The notes under the pieces: model-generated | Seen by the model: only the letters and a program-made list of their open reading frames with translations | Told to the model about the DNA's origin: nothing | Databases searched by the model: none | Part shown: positions 1 to 8,479 of the stretch, one piece after another | Numbering within the stretch: the stretch's first letter is position 1 | How the letters are laid out: each line of letters starts with the position of its first letter | Program-made: the position numbers and the translations under genes | NCBI RefSeq assembly: GCF_004117935.1 | Contig: NZ_SDOY01000135.1 | Location: 1-64,000, forward strand | Reading direction: 5' to 3' | From: Streptomyces roseicoloratus | GTDB taxonomy: Bacteria > Actinomycetota > Actinomycetes > Streptomycetales > Streptomycetaceae | DNA length: 64,000 nt

Positions 1-2
1 TA

Positions 3-23
3 TTGAGCCGGAACTGATGGGTT
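3..23 (+). repeat. Left terminal inverted repeat of the IS630 element
   Basis: It begins TTGAGCCGGAACTGATGGG and is the exact reverse complement of 1092-1112. The match then continues with one mismatch and two further paired bases. It lies just outside the transposase stop codon. Confidence 0.9.
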
Positions 24-25
24 TC

Positions 26-1054
26 CTACTGGATCGTGTAGCGGACGTGGCGGGCGGCGAAGTAGCCGCAGACGATGTGGGGTTGCTTCTGGCGTCGCCG
101 CAGGAAGCGGCGGGTCTCGTGGGCGAGGTCGTCGGCTGAGGTGGCTCGGGCCGCGTGGACGTGGTGCTTCAGATCGGCGTTCAACAGCTCGTCGGGATTC
201 AGCTCGGGGCTGTATCCGGGCATCAGATGCAGTTCGACGCGCTCGGCGTTCTCGGCGAGCCAGGCCCGGACGGCTCTGCTGCGGTGGACCGGATGCCGGT
301 CGGCGATCACGTGGACCTTGCGCCCGGCGTGCCGGGCGAGGCGGTCGAGGAACGCGCAGAACACCTGTGAGGTGAACTTGCCGGGAAAGACGGTGAACCA
401 CAGCGCCCCGCGGGAGGCGACGGCCGACATGACGTTGACCCTGAAACGGCGCCCGTTCACCCGCACCAGCGGGGTCTGCCCAGCCGGAGCCCACGAGCGT
501 CCCGGCGGGGCAGTGTCCGAGCGCAGACCGCACTGATCAGCCCAGACCAGCTCGGCCTTCTCCCCGCTCGCCCGGGCCCGGATCGCCGGATACTCCTCCT
601 GAAGCCACCGGCTGACCTCGTCGCCCTTCTGCCGGTAGGAGCGGCGGGCGGGCCGCTGCGGGGTGAAGCCGTGCCGGCGCAGCCACTTGCCCACACCCCG
701 ATCGGTCATCGACACCCCGCACACCAACCGGATGAGAGTCCGCACCGAGGCCCGGGTCCACATCACCCCGCTCTGCCCGAGGTCGGCCGGCGTGTAATCA
801 CGCATCGCCTGCAAGACCGCCCCACGGCCGGACTCGTCGATCAACTCACCCTTGCCTGCCCGAGGTTCACGCGCCGCCGCGAGCAGTGCCCGCCTCCCAC
901 CGGCGCGGCTGGCCCGCCACCACGTGCCCACCGACCGCTCGGAGACCCCGAACATCTCCGCCGCCTGGCCGTACGTCCGGACCCGCCCCGACTCCAGCGC
1001 GCTCACCACCCGCAACCGCAGATCCTCCTGCGCAGCGGGCGGCAGACGCCGCAT
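26..1054 (-). CDS. IS630-family DDE transposase
   Basis: This 342-residue protein has an N-terminal helix-turn-helix of the type that binds terminal repeats (YGQAAEMFGVSERSVGTWW, about residues 28-46), a winged second HTH region, and a C-terminal DDE domain. The DDE domain contains VWADQCGL, VIADRHPVHRS and SPELNPDE, which carry the two catalytic aspartates and the final acidic residue of the IS630/Tc1-mariner catalytic triad. The length is normal for the family. I chose the ATG at 1054 because GGTGGGG lies just upstream of it; an in-frame GTG at 1072 would add six residues. No frameshift or internal stop is visible, so the element should be able to transpose. Confidence 0.88.
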   Translation of the reverse strand: MRRLPPAAQEDLRLRVVSALESGRVRTYGQAAEMFGVSERSVGTWWRASRAGGRRALLAAAREPRAGKGELIDESGRGAVLQAMRDYTPADLGQSGVMWTRASVRTLIRLVCGVSMTDRGVGKWLRRHGFTPQRPARRSYRQKGDEVSRWLQEEYPAIRARASGEKAELVWADQCGLRSDTAPPGRSWAPAGQTPLVRVNGRRFRVNVMSAVASRGALWFTVFPGKFTSQVFCAFLDRLARHAGRKVHVIADRHPVHRSRAVRAWLAENAERVELHLMPGYSPELNPDELLNADLKHHVHAARATSADDLAHETRRFLRRRQKQPHIVCGYFAARHVRYTIQ

Positions 1055-1091
1055 ATCCCCACCCTCGATCACACCCGATCAACGAGCAGGC

Positions 1092-1112
1092 AACCCATCA
1101 GTTCCGGCTCAA
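1092..1112 (-). repeat. Right terminal inverted repeat of the IS630 element
   Basis: Perfect reverse complement of 3-23, followed by the TA target dinucleotide at 1113-1114. It lies upstream of the transposase start, so it also sits in the transposase promoter region. Confidence 0.9.
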
Positions 1113-1114
1113 TA

Positions 1115-1931
1115 AGTCTCCGGACTCACGTAGGCAAGTTCGGGGCCGAGGCCTGTCGCAATGAAAGTCGGCAGTCTTGTGATCCAGGTCTCAAAATCGC
1201 TTTCTCTTGAAGCGCAACCATTCCTGTTCCTGAGGGTGCCCCACGCTGACGAACAGGATGAAACGGTCCAACCCGCCGCGTCGACTGCAGGCGAGCAGGG
1301 CGTACTTGACCGGGCGTCATGGACCGGGCCACCCATGGGGCGCCCCGGTACTGAAGGGCTCGATCTGTCTACCTTCTCCGGTGGCCTGAACTCCGCCGCC
1401 GGGGGGATGCGGAATCCGCCCGCGCGATCGGCATGGCTGTCGCTGAGGGGGCGTTTCTGCGGCTTTCCTGCGTGATCGAATCGGCTTCCCGCGCCTTGGG
1501 TAGGGGCAATTTTCCAAGGGCGGGCATCGCGTGGAAATGCACCGGCCGAGCCGGGCTGAGTTGGACGACCCGGCCGCGATCCCAGTCGGACAGGTACTCT
1601 CCTGCGGCCTTCTTCCGAAGGCCGCATCAGCCGAAGTGCGACGAGCACAGTCACCAGTTGACGCCCGGATGGTTCTTGCGTACGGGCCTCCGGCCGAGCC
1701 ACGGGTCCGGCCCCGGACCACCGTCAGGAGCCGGCGCCGGGCGACTTGCGGGCGGTCGACCGGCATCCGGTACCAGCGGCGACCACCGTCCCCGTGCCTG
1801 GCGTCAGCACCCCGGCTGCGGCCGGAATCCGGGCACCGGGCAGGTCCCCTTCGTGCCGCGTCGCACCCCTGGACGCACGCGGCCCCGTCCACCTGCGCAC
1901 CTCTTATTTCGGCAACTCGTAGGGATTTCTG
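1115..1931. other. Stretch without a recognisable gene, right of the IS630 element
   Basis: Reading frames here are short, overlapping and do not resemble any family I recognise. A minus-strand segment at about 1195-1318 reads as a protein-like stretch (KYALLACSRRGGLDRFILF...) bounded by stops, possibly the ruined end of an older gene. No tRNA, terminator or clear promoter was seen. It is best regarded as decayed sequence in the accessory island. Confidence 0.5.
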
Positions 1932-2040
1932 GTGACTTCTCGCGCCCGCTATCTCCTCGTCGCCGCCGTCGCACTCTCCTCGCTCGGCGCCTTCGGCGTC
2001 TATGCCTCGGCCGCCGACACCCCGCCCGCCGTGACCTGGC
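1932..2040 (+). pseudogene. N-terminal fragment of a secreted protein (signal peptide only)
   Basis: From the GTG at 1932 the frame encodes a textbook Sec signal peptide: a short basic start (MTSRARY), a hydrophobic core (LLVAAVALSSLGAFGVY) and an ASA-A cleavage site. About ten residues of mature protein follow. At about 2040 the sequence changes abruptly into an unrelated oxidoreductase fragment in another frame. The original gene is therefore truncated by a deletion junction. Which secreted protein it came from cannot be told from so short a piece. Confidence 0.5.
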
Positions 2041-2041
2041 G

Positions 2042-2290
2042 GAGGGCCGACAGGCGGAGGTCGACGGCAACCCGATCCGCATCCCGTGGATGCGCGACGG
2101 CAAGCCGCCGGTGTGGATGCCGGCGTACGGACCCAAGGCCCTCGCCCTCGCGGGGCAGAAGGCCGGGGCTTCATCCTCCAGCTCGCCGAACCCCTTCCTC
2201 ACCGAGTGGATGGTCAAGGCCGTCCGGCAGGCCGCCCGAGACGCCGGCCGCGACCCCGACGTCCTGACGATCTGCGTGGCCATGCTGTGG
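2042..2290 (+). pseudogene. Fragment of an F420-dependent LLM-class oxidoreductase (TIGR03842-like)
   Basis: About 80 residues read as the C-terminal half of a luciferase-like flavin/F420 oxidoreductase: VDGNPIRIPWMRDGKPPVWM, AYGPKALALAGQKA, then PFLTEWMVKAVRQAARDAG and LTICVA. Between QKA and PFL the expected GFILQLA segment is present but in another frame. One base is missing near 2160 and one extra C near 2193 restores the frame. Both ends are cut off, on the left by the signal-peptide fragment and on the right by unrelated sequence. In actinobacteria this LLM family is typically encoded beside dihydropyrimidinase, and a fragment of the latter lies at about 8480-8720. Confidence 0.7.
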
Positions 2291-2301
2291 GGGAGGGTCC
2301 G

Positions 2302-2568
2302 CAGTGCGAACACGAACCGCAGGGGCGCGCGGTGGCCGACTTCAGCCGCCTGATCAGGGGCTGGTTCCGCGAGGCCGCGAAGTGGTGGCTGTCGGTTCAG
2401 CTGGCGACGGAGCGGTACGTGTGGTCATCGGTGAAGAGCCGGCTGGATCATCTCAAGGGGTTCCAGTGGTACATCGGCGAGGCGGGATGCAGCGGCACTC
2501 GAACGGCGCAGGGCGAGAACCTGGAGCTGCGTCGGCGCCTGGCACGTGACGAAACCGATGAGCGATGA
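2302..2568 (+). pseudogene. Possible integrase/recombinase fragment
   Basis: The frame ending at 2568 contains ADFSRLIRGWFREAAKWWL, SVQLATERYVWSSVKSRLDH and LKGFQWYIGEAG. This resembles the N-terminal SAM-like, core-binding region of tyrosine recombinases and transposon integrases. No catalytic domain follows and there is no convincing start codon, so this is at most a broken N-terminal piece. The assignment is by feel only. It fits the mobile-element debris around it, but could be an unrelated decayed gene. Confidence 0.35.
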
Positions 2569-2584
2569 CGGCACGGGGCGAAGG

Positions 2585-4087
2585 TCAGCTCACGGACGCA
2601 CTCCAGCCGTCTCCGGCCGCGACGCGCAGGGCGCCCTGGTGCAAGTCAAGGCTGCAGGCAGCAGTGGGCTTCCCCACCTGGACGAACGGGCCGGCTCCGC
2701 GGAACGCGCCGGTTCGGAGGTGGAAGGAGTTCGGCTCGGTGCAGCCGACGGTGCGCAGTCGCCAAGGTCCTGAAGAGTCCTCGTGGGCGCGAGGCGGCAG
2801 GGCGAGTTGGAGCTGTGCGGCGGCCGGACGCTCCGTCTGGTAGTCGGTGTGTGCCGCCGTCCAGGCGGCCATGACGAGAGCTGCCTGCGAAGGCGTACCG
2901 GACACGGGTGAGCCGTCGGCGAGGGAGGGGGGTATGCGTTCGGGAACCTGGGGTGCCTCGACGATGTCCGGCCGACCTTCGTGTTCCCTGAGGACGGCGG
3001 CGAGCCAGCGGGTGATGTCCGGGCCGCCTTGGCCGGCCCAGGCTCGGATCACGTCCTGGAAGGCCGCCTCACGGCGGCGGGCGCCGCGTTGTGACCCGGC
3101 AGCCAGGATCGCTTCGCCCGCTCCCGAGAAGGCCCGGCACAGGTCGCGCACAGGGACGCGATCCGCCCGTTCGGCATAGCGTACCGATCGCAGCTCCAAC
3201 ATGGCACGGTGGAGAAGCGCGGCGGCAGCGTGCGCGTCGGGGCCCAGGTCTCCGCCGGGCGGCCGACGTCGGCGACCCGACCGGCTGGTACGGGGAGGGA
3301 TGACCGCGTCCGCGCGTCGACCGGCGGCCGACAGGTGCCAGGAACGGTCGTCGAGGCGGTACTCGCCACCGGCGGCGCGGAGCCGACCGCCCGGACCCAG
3401 GGAAATTCCGACCCCCCGCACTTCGGCGTCCAGGATTACTCCCCGCGTGTGCGAGAGGCCGAAGGAGATGTCGGTGATGCCATCCAGCCACACGTCCAGC
3501 AGAGCGGGCGGCGCGGGCTCATCGACAGCGAACTTACGGTCGACGACCAGCTGGAGAAAGGCCGTCAGGCAGGTACCGGCACGCTCCACCCGCAGGTGGC
3601 GGACGGACGCCGCCGCCAGATCGTAGTCGGGGACCAGCTCATCCACGTTCTGGCGCGTAAGCCGGTACTGCGGTGCCATGACGTGTCCGCGATAGTCGCG
3701 ACCTGGCGTGTCCGGCCTGGCCGGTGGGAGGAGCGATTCGATGTCGTACCCGGCGATCGCGGCCTGCTCGGTCATCCATACGCGCCGCCGCTCTCCGAGA
3801 CCGGCCATCCACTCCAGTACGGTCGCCGCCCTCCGCTCACGCTCGCCGGCTCTGGACGTGCCGGCGGCCCAGAACAGGGGAAACAGATTGTTGTCCCACA
3901 CATCCGAGGCCGCGCGAATGGCTTCCCGGTCGAACAGGCGGGCGTCTGCCGCAGCCGCCGCCATCTGGTCCAGTGAGCGGTCCAGCAGTGCCGTCAGGAC
4001 GGCCATGGCCGACGCGGGACGCATGGGCGGGCGCGGTACATCGGACGGTGGAAGGGCTGGTATGGCCACGTCGTGATCGTCGCACAT
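2585..4087 (-). CDS. Large uncharacterised protein
   Basis: The 500-residue open frame has normal Streptomyces codon bias and no internal stop, but I do not recognise a family. The N-terminal third is rich in alanine and predicted helix (LTALLDRSLDQMAAAAADARLFD). The middle (LLDVWLDGITDISFG, VRGVGISLGPGGRLRAAGG) looks like a beta-rich domain. A basic low-complexity linker (SRSGRRRRPPGG) follows, then another helical region. No signal peptide or membrane segment is evident. The ATG at 4087 is preceded by GAAGG and sits at the edge of an IS5 transposase remnant (4088-4350), so the start region may have been created or altered by that element. It sits next to a SUKH gene, which makes a role in polymorphic-toxin or defence contexts conceivable, but this is only context. 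Confidence 0.55.
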   Translation of the reverse strand: MCDDHDVAIPALPPSDVPRPPMRPASAMAVLTALLDRSLDQMAAAAADARLFDREAIRAASDVWDNNLFPLFWAAGTSRAGERERRAATVLEWMAGLGERRRVWMTEQAAIAGYDIESLLPPARPDTPGRDYRGHVMAPQYRLTRQNVDELVPDYDLAAASVRHLRVERAGTCLTAFLQLVVDRKFAVDEPAPPALLDVWLDGITDISFGLSHTRGVILDAEVRGVGISLGPGGRLRAAGGEYRLDDRSWHLSAAGRRADAVIPPRTSRSGRRRRPPGGDLGPDAHAAAALLHRAMLELRSVRYAERADRVPVRDLCRAFSGAGEAILAAGSQRGARRREAAFQDVIRAWAGQGGPDITRWLAAVLREHEGRPDIVEAPQVPERIPPSLADGSPVSGTPSQAALVMAAWTAAHTDYQTERPAAAQLQLALPPRAHEDSSGPWRLRTVGCTEPNSFHLRTGAFRGAGPFVQVGKPTAACSLDLHQGALRVAAGDGWSASVS

Positions 4088-4350
4088 CCTTCGATGGTGT
4101 GGTCGCGGTGAGGGGCAGGGTGCCGTCGACGATGAGCACGGTGTCCTTGGCGAACCGCTTGAGGGAGCGGATCGCGAGCATCGGCCGAGGTGGTCGATAG
4201 TCCGGGCCCGCCGTCGACGGCAACACCCCGACCAGCGGTACGAGCTGCCGCATGGTCAGGCTCATGCGCCGGCAGGCCGCCACAGCAGGGCCCGGTCCAC
4301 CAGCGGTGGACTCCACGACCGACCCCCGCCCGTCAGACGGAGCCTGCAAC
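4088..4350 (-). pseudogene. IS5-family transposase remnant (fragment)
   Basis: The minus-strand frame reads MSLTMRQLVPLVGV followed by LAIRSLKRFAKDTVLIVDGT. This matches the HTH and first catalytic-aspartate region of the IS5-family transposases common in Streptomyces, where LTMRQ is followed by VDGTL. The catalytic core after VDGTL and everything downstream are missing, and no terminal repeats were found. The fragment directly abuts the start codon of the 500-residue gene at 4087. Confidence 0.65.
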
Positions 4351-4465
4351 GAATCATGTTTGAGCGGCAGGCATCCTGGACTCCGGTGCCCGAGTCTCGC
4401 GTGACCCGCTGGCGGGCGGCGACCCGGCTTCCTCCGCTGCCACAGGGTCCGCGTACGGTCTCCGC

Positions 4466-5821
4466 ATGGTTGATCACAGACCCCCTTTGCCGTCGCTGTC
4501 CGACTTCGCGACCTGGGAGCCCGTGCTGCAGTTCATGCTGACCGGCGACACGGACCGGCGTGCTGCCCGGCCAGCTCGCGTGGCAGGACGCATCGGCCGG
4601 CACGGCTCCAGTCTCGCCCATCGTGGAACGAGGGGGCCCTCGGCGCGGATCGCGGTGGAGCACATTCGGGGGGCGCTCGCGCGCGGCGGGGTGGAGGAGA
4701 TCGCGTTTCGGGCGGAAGTCCAGCCGAGCGGAAGGACCGTGCTTGGCCTGGTCTGGCCGAGTCCGGTCGTGGAACCGGCTGTCGGGTACCCAGACCTGGG
4801 AGTGCTTCTTCTGGCTGATGGAGCCATTCCTGAGCCCTGGCGCCGTGGTCCCGTTCCGGTGCCAGGGGCGGTGTCGGCACCATCGGCGGATCTCGAGTTG
4901 CTGGAGCGGACGCTCCGTGAGCGGCTGCCCGGCGCCGTTGGCGCGGCCGAAGAGGAGATCGCTGCCGCGGAAGCGCGCCTCGGCGTCACGTTGTCCGACG
5001 AGCTCAAGGTGCTTTACCGGGTGACACGAGTGGACTACGACGACGACTTCGAGGAGGCGGACCGCGCCGGTGCCGCGGTCGGCTGCGAGCTCTCCGGGCT
5101 GGACCACTTGTACGCCGTCGACGGGGCGGTCCGCCACCCGAGTTGGGACTTGAGCGCGACGCGCGCGGTCAATAGGGCGCCGGACGCAGCGGTGCAGGGC
5201 TTGGCCGGCTCGTCGGGCTGGATCGTCTTCGGAAGCAACGGCGGCGACGAGTTCGCGGTCGATATGACGCCCGGCCCGGGCGGATACCTCGGGCAGGTCA
5301 TCCTGGTCGATCACGAGCAGAGCCTCGGTGCCGACCTCGTGGCTGATTCCCTCACCGACTTCGTTCTGGGCCGGCTGCGGGACGAACGCGGTGACCGCCG
5401 CGGAGATCAGCTTCCTGCCGCGGCCAGGGTCGGAGCCGGTCACCTTGAGAGCATCCAGGCCGCCGCCCACGCAGCCCTGGAGGTTCTGTCCATCGAGGCC
5501 TGGAACGGCGCACCGCTCAGCCTCGCACCCGTCGCCGGACTTCCCTGCCTGCGCACCCTCACCGCCTGGCCCGGAACCCTGGCCGACCCTCTGGAGGTCG
5601 CCGGGCTCACCGGACTTGAGTTCCTGGAACTCGGCGCGCAGGAATGGCGCATCCTTCTCGACGCCGGAGCCGTACCTCGTACCTTGAAGGCCGCCGCCAT
5701 CAAGGTGAGGGACCAGGATCACCTGCCCGTCGTGGCCCTCGCCAACGAGATCCTGGCTCTCTGGGATCGACCTTCGATCATTCAAACGCACCTCGAAGGA
5801 GACCTCGGCCCTGCAGCCTGA
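4466..5821 (+). CDS. SUKH (SMI1/KNR4) domain protein, possible immunity protein
   Basis: This 451-residue protein has an N-terminal region of about 140 residues of unknown type. A SUKH domain follows at about residues 150-310: AEEEIAAAEARLGVTLSDEL with an acidic YDDDFEE loop, then GWIVFGSNGGDEFAVDM and DSLTDFVLGRL. A C-terminal stretch rich in leucine (LAPVAGLPCLRTLTAWP, LTGLEFLELGAQ) looks like degenerate leucine-rich repeats. SUKH proteins are known as immunity proteins against secreted nuclease and deaminase toxins, but many bacterial ones stand alone, and no toxin gene is visible nearby. TACGGT lies six bases before the ATG, suggesting a leaderless transcript. The C-terminus runs directly into an IS5 remnant, so the last residues may not be original. 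Confidence 0.75.
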   Translation: MVDHRPPLPSLSDFATWEPVLQFMLTGDTDRRAARPARVAGRIGRHGSSLAHRGTRGPSARIAVEHIRGALARGGVEEIAFRAEVQPSGRTVLGLVWPSPVVEPAVGYPDLGVLLLADGAIPEPWRRGPVPVPGAVSAPSADLELLERTLRERLPGAVGAAEEEIAAAEARLGVTLSDELKVLYRVTRVDYDDDFEEADRAGAAVGCELSGLDHLYAVDGAVRHPSWDLSATRAVNRAPDAAVQGLAGSSGWIVFGSNGGDEFAVDMTPGPGGYLGQVILVDHEQSLGADLVADSLTDFVLGRLRDERGDRRGDQLPAAARVGAGHLESIQAAAHAALEVLSIEAWNGAPLSLAPVAGLPCLRTLTAWPGTLADPLEVAGLTGLEFLELGAQEWRILLDAGAVPRTLKAAAIKVRDQDHLPVVALANEILALWDRPSIIQTHLEGDLGPAA

Positions 5822-5830
5822 CCGAGATCG

Positions 5831-6399
5831 GGTCCGGGCTCGTCTCCACCGGGTCATCCTCGACGAGCCGGGTGGCCGCGGCCAGCTGGACTGGTCGAGA
5901 TGCGCAATTGACTCCGTGAGCCTTCGAGTTGCAACGGAGGGCAGCTGACCGGACCGAATCCGACCGATCGGGGGAAGCTGGGATCGAGAATTCACCTGGT
6001 GACAGACAGAAACGGTCTGCCCTTGTCGCTGGGCACCTCCGGCGCGCACCCGCACGACAACCAGATCCTGGAGCCGTTGATCCGAGGCGTTCCGCCAATC
6101 CGCTCCCGCCGCGGACCGCGACGCCGACGCACCGTCAAGCTCCACGCCGACAAGGGATACGACGACGAAGCCCTCCGGCGGTGGCTTCGCCGCCGGGGCA
6201 TCACGCCACGGATCGCCAGGAAGGGGGCAAGTCCTCCCAGTGGCTCGGCCGGCATCGTTGGGTCGTGGAACGGACCGTGTCCTGGCTGGCCGGATGCCGA
6301 CGGCTCCACCGGCGTGAGGAGCGCAAGGCCGAGCACTTCCTCGGATTCGTCGGCATCGCCGCCGCGTTCATCTGCTTCCGGCGCCTTGCGGCAGCCTGA
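5831..6399 (+). pseudogene. IS5-family transposase remnant (C-terminal part, frameshifted)
   Basis: Three frames have to be joined. The first is HRVILDEPGGRGQLDWSRCA with DSV (5847 on). The second is LTGPNPTDRGKLGSRIHLVT through KLHADKGYDDEALRRWLRRR. The third, after a shift near 6225, is WLGRHRWVVERTVSWLAGC to the stop at 6397-6399. The two aspartate motifs (IDS, HADKGYD) and the glutamate motif (VVERT) of the IS5 DDE triad are recognisable, but the N-terminal half is gone and at least two frameshifts break the gene. It differs from the IS5 piece at 4088-4350. Confidence 0.8.
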
Positions 6400-6406
6400 C
6401 CACGAG

Positions 6407-6796
6407 TCAGAAGGGAGGGTGTAGATCGCCTCGGCCATCCGTGTGGGGCCCCTGGTCCCAGGGCTCCTCCCAGAGAGGCTCTGAGCCTGGGGGAGTGTGG
6501 CCCCATGCTTCAAGGGCCCTCCAGGCGATGCGACGGTTGATGACGACGCTGCTGGTCCCGAGGATGCGGCGCGCATGCGCCGCGAGGTGATCGCGGTGCG
6601 CGGCGAGTGCGGCGTGTTCGGCGAGGACAAGAACGGCGATGACAGCGGCTTCGCGCACATCCTCGTGACCGTCCTGAAGGAACGGTGTGACAGCCCGATA
6701 GAGCATCGGGCGCAGTTCCCGGAAGGCCGCCATGGTGGTGCCGGGCGCGAGGAAGCCAGGGCAGTGTTCGTGGCACCCCACGGGCCCCGGTCGCAT
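6407..6796 (-). pseudogene. C-terminal fragment of a HEAT-repeat-like protein
   Basis: The frame encodes AFRELRPMLYRAVTPFLQDG, DVREAAVIAVLVLAEHAALA and INRRIAWRALEAWG. This is the helical, acidic style of HEAT-type repeats found at the C-terminus of a longer Streptomyces protein. No good start codon with a ribosome binding site exists, and the upstream part of the gene is absent, so it is most likely a truncated remnant. Its stop codon lies eight bases from the stop of the IS5 transposase remnant on the other strand, which suggests that IS activity cut the gene. Confidence 0.5.
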
Positions 6797-7164
6797 CGGG
6801 AGCTCTGACGGCTCTGGAGTATCAGGAGGTCACCGTGCGGCGGGCTCGTACCACCAACACCAACGAGTGATCAAGTGACCAGTGCTGACGGTGGGGACCT
6901 CGAAGACGTTGAGCGCCGCCGCTCCGGATAAAGGGATCGAGTGCCCAGACGGCTCCATGAGTACGGTCGGTGCCCGCGAGGCTACCGCCACCTGCACTGT
7001 GGAAGGCCAGGATGAGCGAAGGGCATCGGTCCGGCGCTCGAGCGGACGGTGGCTCACCCCGGTTCCCACGGCCCGTCACCAAGAAATCGGGACGGCTGCG
7101 ACGCCGTGATCACACCAGCCACGACCGGAGCCTCACACGGTTCTCGCCGTGGCTGGTCTGTTGA
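6797..7164. other. Intergenic stretch without a recognised gene
   Basis: Both strands carry only short frames. One minus-strand frame (about 6830-7069) has protein-like composition (HSIPLSGAAALNVFEVPTVS) but no recognisable family or start. No terminator, repeat or RNA gene was seen. It is probably residue of the same rearranged island. Confidence 0.4.
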
Positions 7165-7599
7165 TCACTTGCTGGACAGGCGAAGGCCGCCGGACCAGGT
7201 ATCACACCGGACGCGGCCGGAGCCGAAGGTGATCTCCAGTGCGATCCGCCCGCTGTCCGGGGCAGTCTCTTCGCTGACTGCCAGCACCGTCTCGCCGAGG
7301 TGATCCGCGAACGGGGTCTCGCCGCTGATAGGCGCCACCTTGATGCGGCCTGACTCGGCCATGTCGTATCCCTCGAAGGGGCTCGACGTCTCCACGATCA
7401 GGCACCAGTCCGAACCGGTCGTGATGCGAGTGGCGACCGCTTCGCTGTCGATCAGCCACACGTCCAGCGGGCCGGACGGAGCCTCTGACTCGTACAAGTG
7501 CCACGAGGCGACCACTTGCTCAAGACGGCATCCGACCAGGTAATCAGGACGCACACCGATCCCGTGCAACGGGCACTCGCTTCCCCTCTTCGACTCCAC
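7165..7599 (-). CDS. Small uncharacterised protein
   Basis: This 144-residue, acidic, soluble protein is mostly beta-type in character (LVGCRLEQVVASWHLY, LDVWLIDSEAVATRITTGSD, GETVLAVSEETAPDSGRIAL). The style recalls small immunity or DUF proteins of Streptomyces, but I cannot name a family. The GTG start at 7599 is preceded by TACGGT six bases upstream, giving a plausible leaderless promoter. It lies between the decayed HEAT fragment and the IS982 remnant, and is one of the few apparently intact genes of the island. Confidence 0.55.
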   Translation of the reverse strand: MESKRGSECPLHGIGVRPDYLVGCRLEQVVASWHLYESEAPSGPLDVWLIDSEAVATRITTGSDWCLIVETSSPFEGYDMAESGRIKVAPISGETPFADHLGETVLAVSEETAPDSGRIALEITFGSGRVRCDTWSGGLRLSSK

Positions 7600-7692
7600 G
7601 CGTCGACCGTACCGTCAGACAAACCCCCAGCTGAGTGAGTCCGATGTTCGTGCTGGTCGCGACCATGACGAAGGGCGCCCGTTGGTCAGTGT

Positions 7693-8348
7693 GTGAAAAC
7701 AAACCTGGACGCCCTTTTGGCGGCACTGTACGTGTTCATCGACGACCATGTGGCGCCTTGTCGCCGGATCGGGCGACCCCCGAAACTCACGGACGCCGAA
7801 CTGCTGTGCCAGGCGATCGCCCAGGTCCTGCTCGGCTTCCCCTCGGCCCGGCACTGGATCCGCTTCGCCCACGCCCGCCTCGGCCGCCTGTTCCGCTACC
7901 TGCCCCAGCAGTCCGCCTACAACAAGCGGCTCAACGCCGCAGGTCCGCTGATCAGCCGCGTGATCGAGGCGCTGGCCCGGCAGGTGCCGACCTGGAACGA
8001 CGACCTGCGGCTGATCGACTCCACCCCACTGCCCTGGGAGGCCTCCCGCGAGACCGTCAAACGCTCCGACCTGGCAGGGCACTGTGGCTACGGCTACTGC
8101 CGCAGCCACTCCCGCTTCTTCTGGGGCTTCCGGCTCTACCTGGTCACCACCGCGGAAGGCATGCCCGTCACCTGGTGCCTGGCCAACCCCAAGACCGGCG
8201 AGCGGGAGGTGGCGGCCGCGCTGCTGGAACGCGACCACCACCTCGTCCGCCACGGGCAGGTGATCCTCGCCGACAAAGGCTTCGCCGGGAAGGAGTTCGA
8301 AGCCTTCGTCGCCGAGCGGCTGGGTTGGGCGCTCCTGTGCAACGACGA
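7693..8348 (+). pseudogene. IS982-family transposase, C-terminally truncated
   Basis: From the GTG at 7693 about 218 residues follow the IS982 pattern: KTNLDALLAALYVFIDDHV, IGRPPKLTDAELLCQAIAQV, LIDSTPLPWEASRETVKRSD, FWGFRLYLVTTAEGMPV and VILADKGFAGKEFEAFVAER. The catalytic aspartates (LIDST, ADKGF) are present. After GWALLCND (about 8347) the sequence changes to unrelated DNA, so the last fifth, including the final catalytic glutamate, is missing. The left end of the element probably lies near 7615. No matching right end was found. Confidence 0.8.
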
Positions 8349-8479
8349 AGTTCCTGGTCGGCGGTGTCATGACCGAGATCCACCGAGCCCGGTCTGCCGT
8401 TCTCGACCGGGAGCCTGGTCAAGCCGGCCGACTTCCCGGTCGCCGAGGGGGTGTCGACGACATCGGTCTCGAGGCCTGC

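Larger units (their letters stand above)
1..1114 (-). mobile_element. Complete IS630-family insertion sequence
   Basis: The element runs from 3 to 1112. Perfect 21-bp terminal inverted repeats occupy 3-23 and 1092-1112, and each end is followed by a TA dinucleotide (1-2 and 1113-1114), the target duplication expected of IS630/Tc1-type elements. It contains a single transposase gene on the minus strand. It is the only mobile element in the window with both ends and an unbroken reading frame, so it is probably a recent insertion. The TA at 1-2 is the very first dinucleotide of the window, so the left flank cannot be examined. Confidence 0.9.

Noticed and set aside
2585-4087. Calling the 500-residue protein a specific enzyme or toxin
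   Set aside because: No motif was recognised; naming a function would be invention.
4262-6145. 627-residue minus-strand frame opposite the SUKH gene and IS5 remnant
   Set aside because: It is opposite a clear SUKH protein and a transposase remnant and shows no recognisable fold; it is a shadow frame typical of GC-rich DNA.
6797-7164. A real protein in the minus-strand frame at about 6830-7069
   Set aside because: It has some protein-like composition but no start with ribosome site and no family resemblance.
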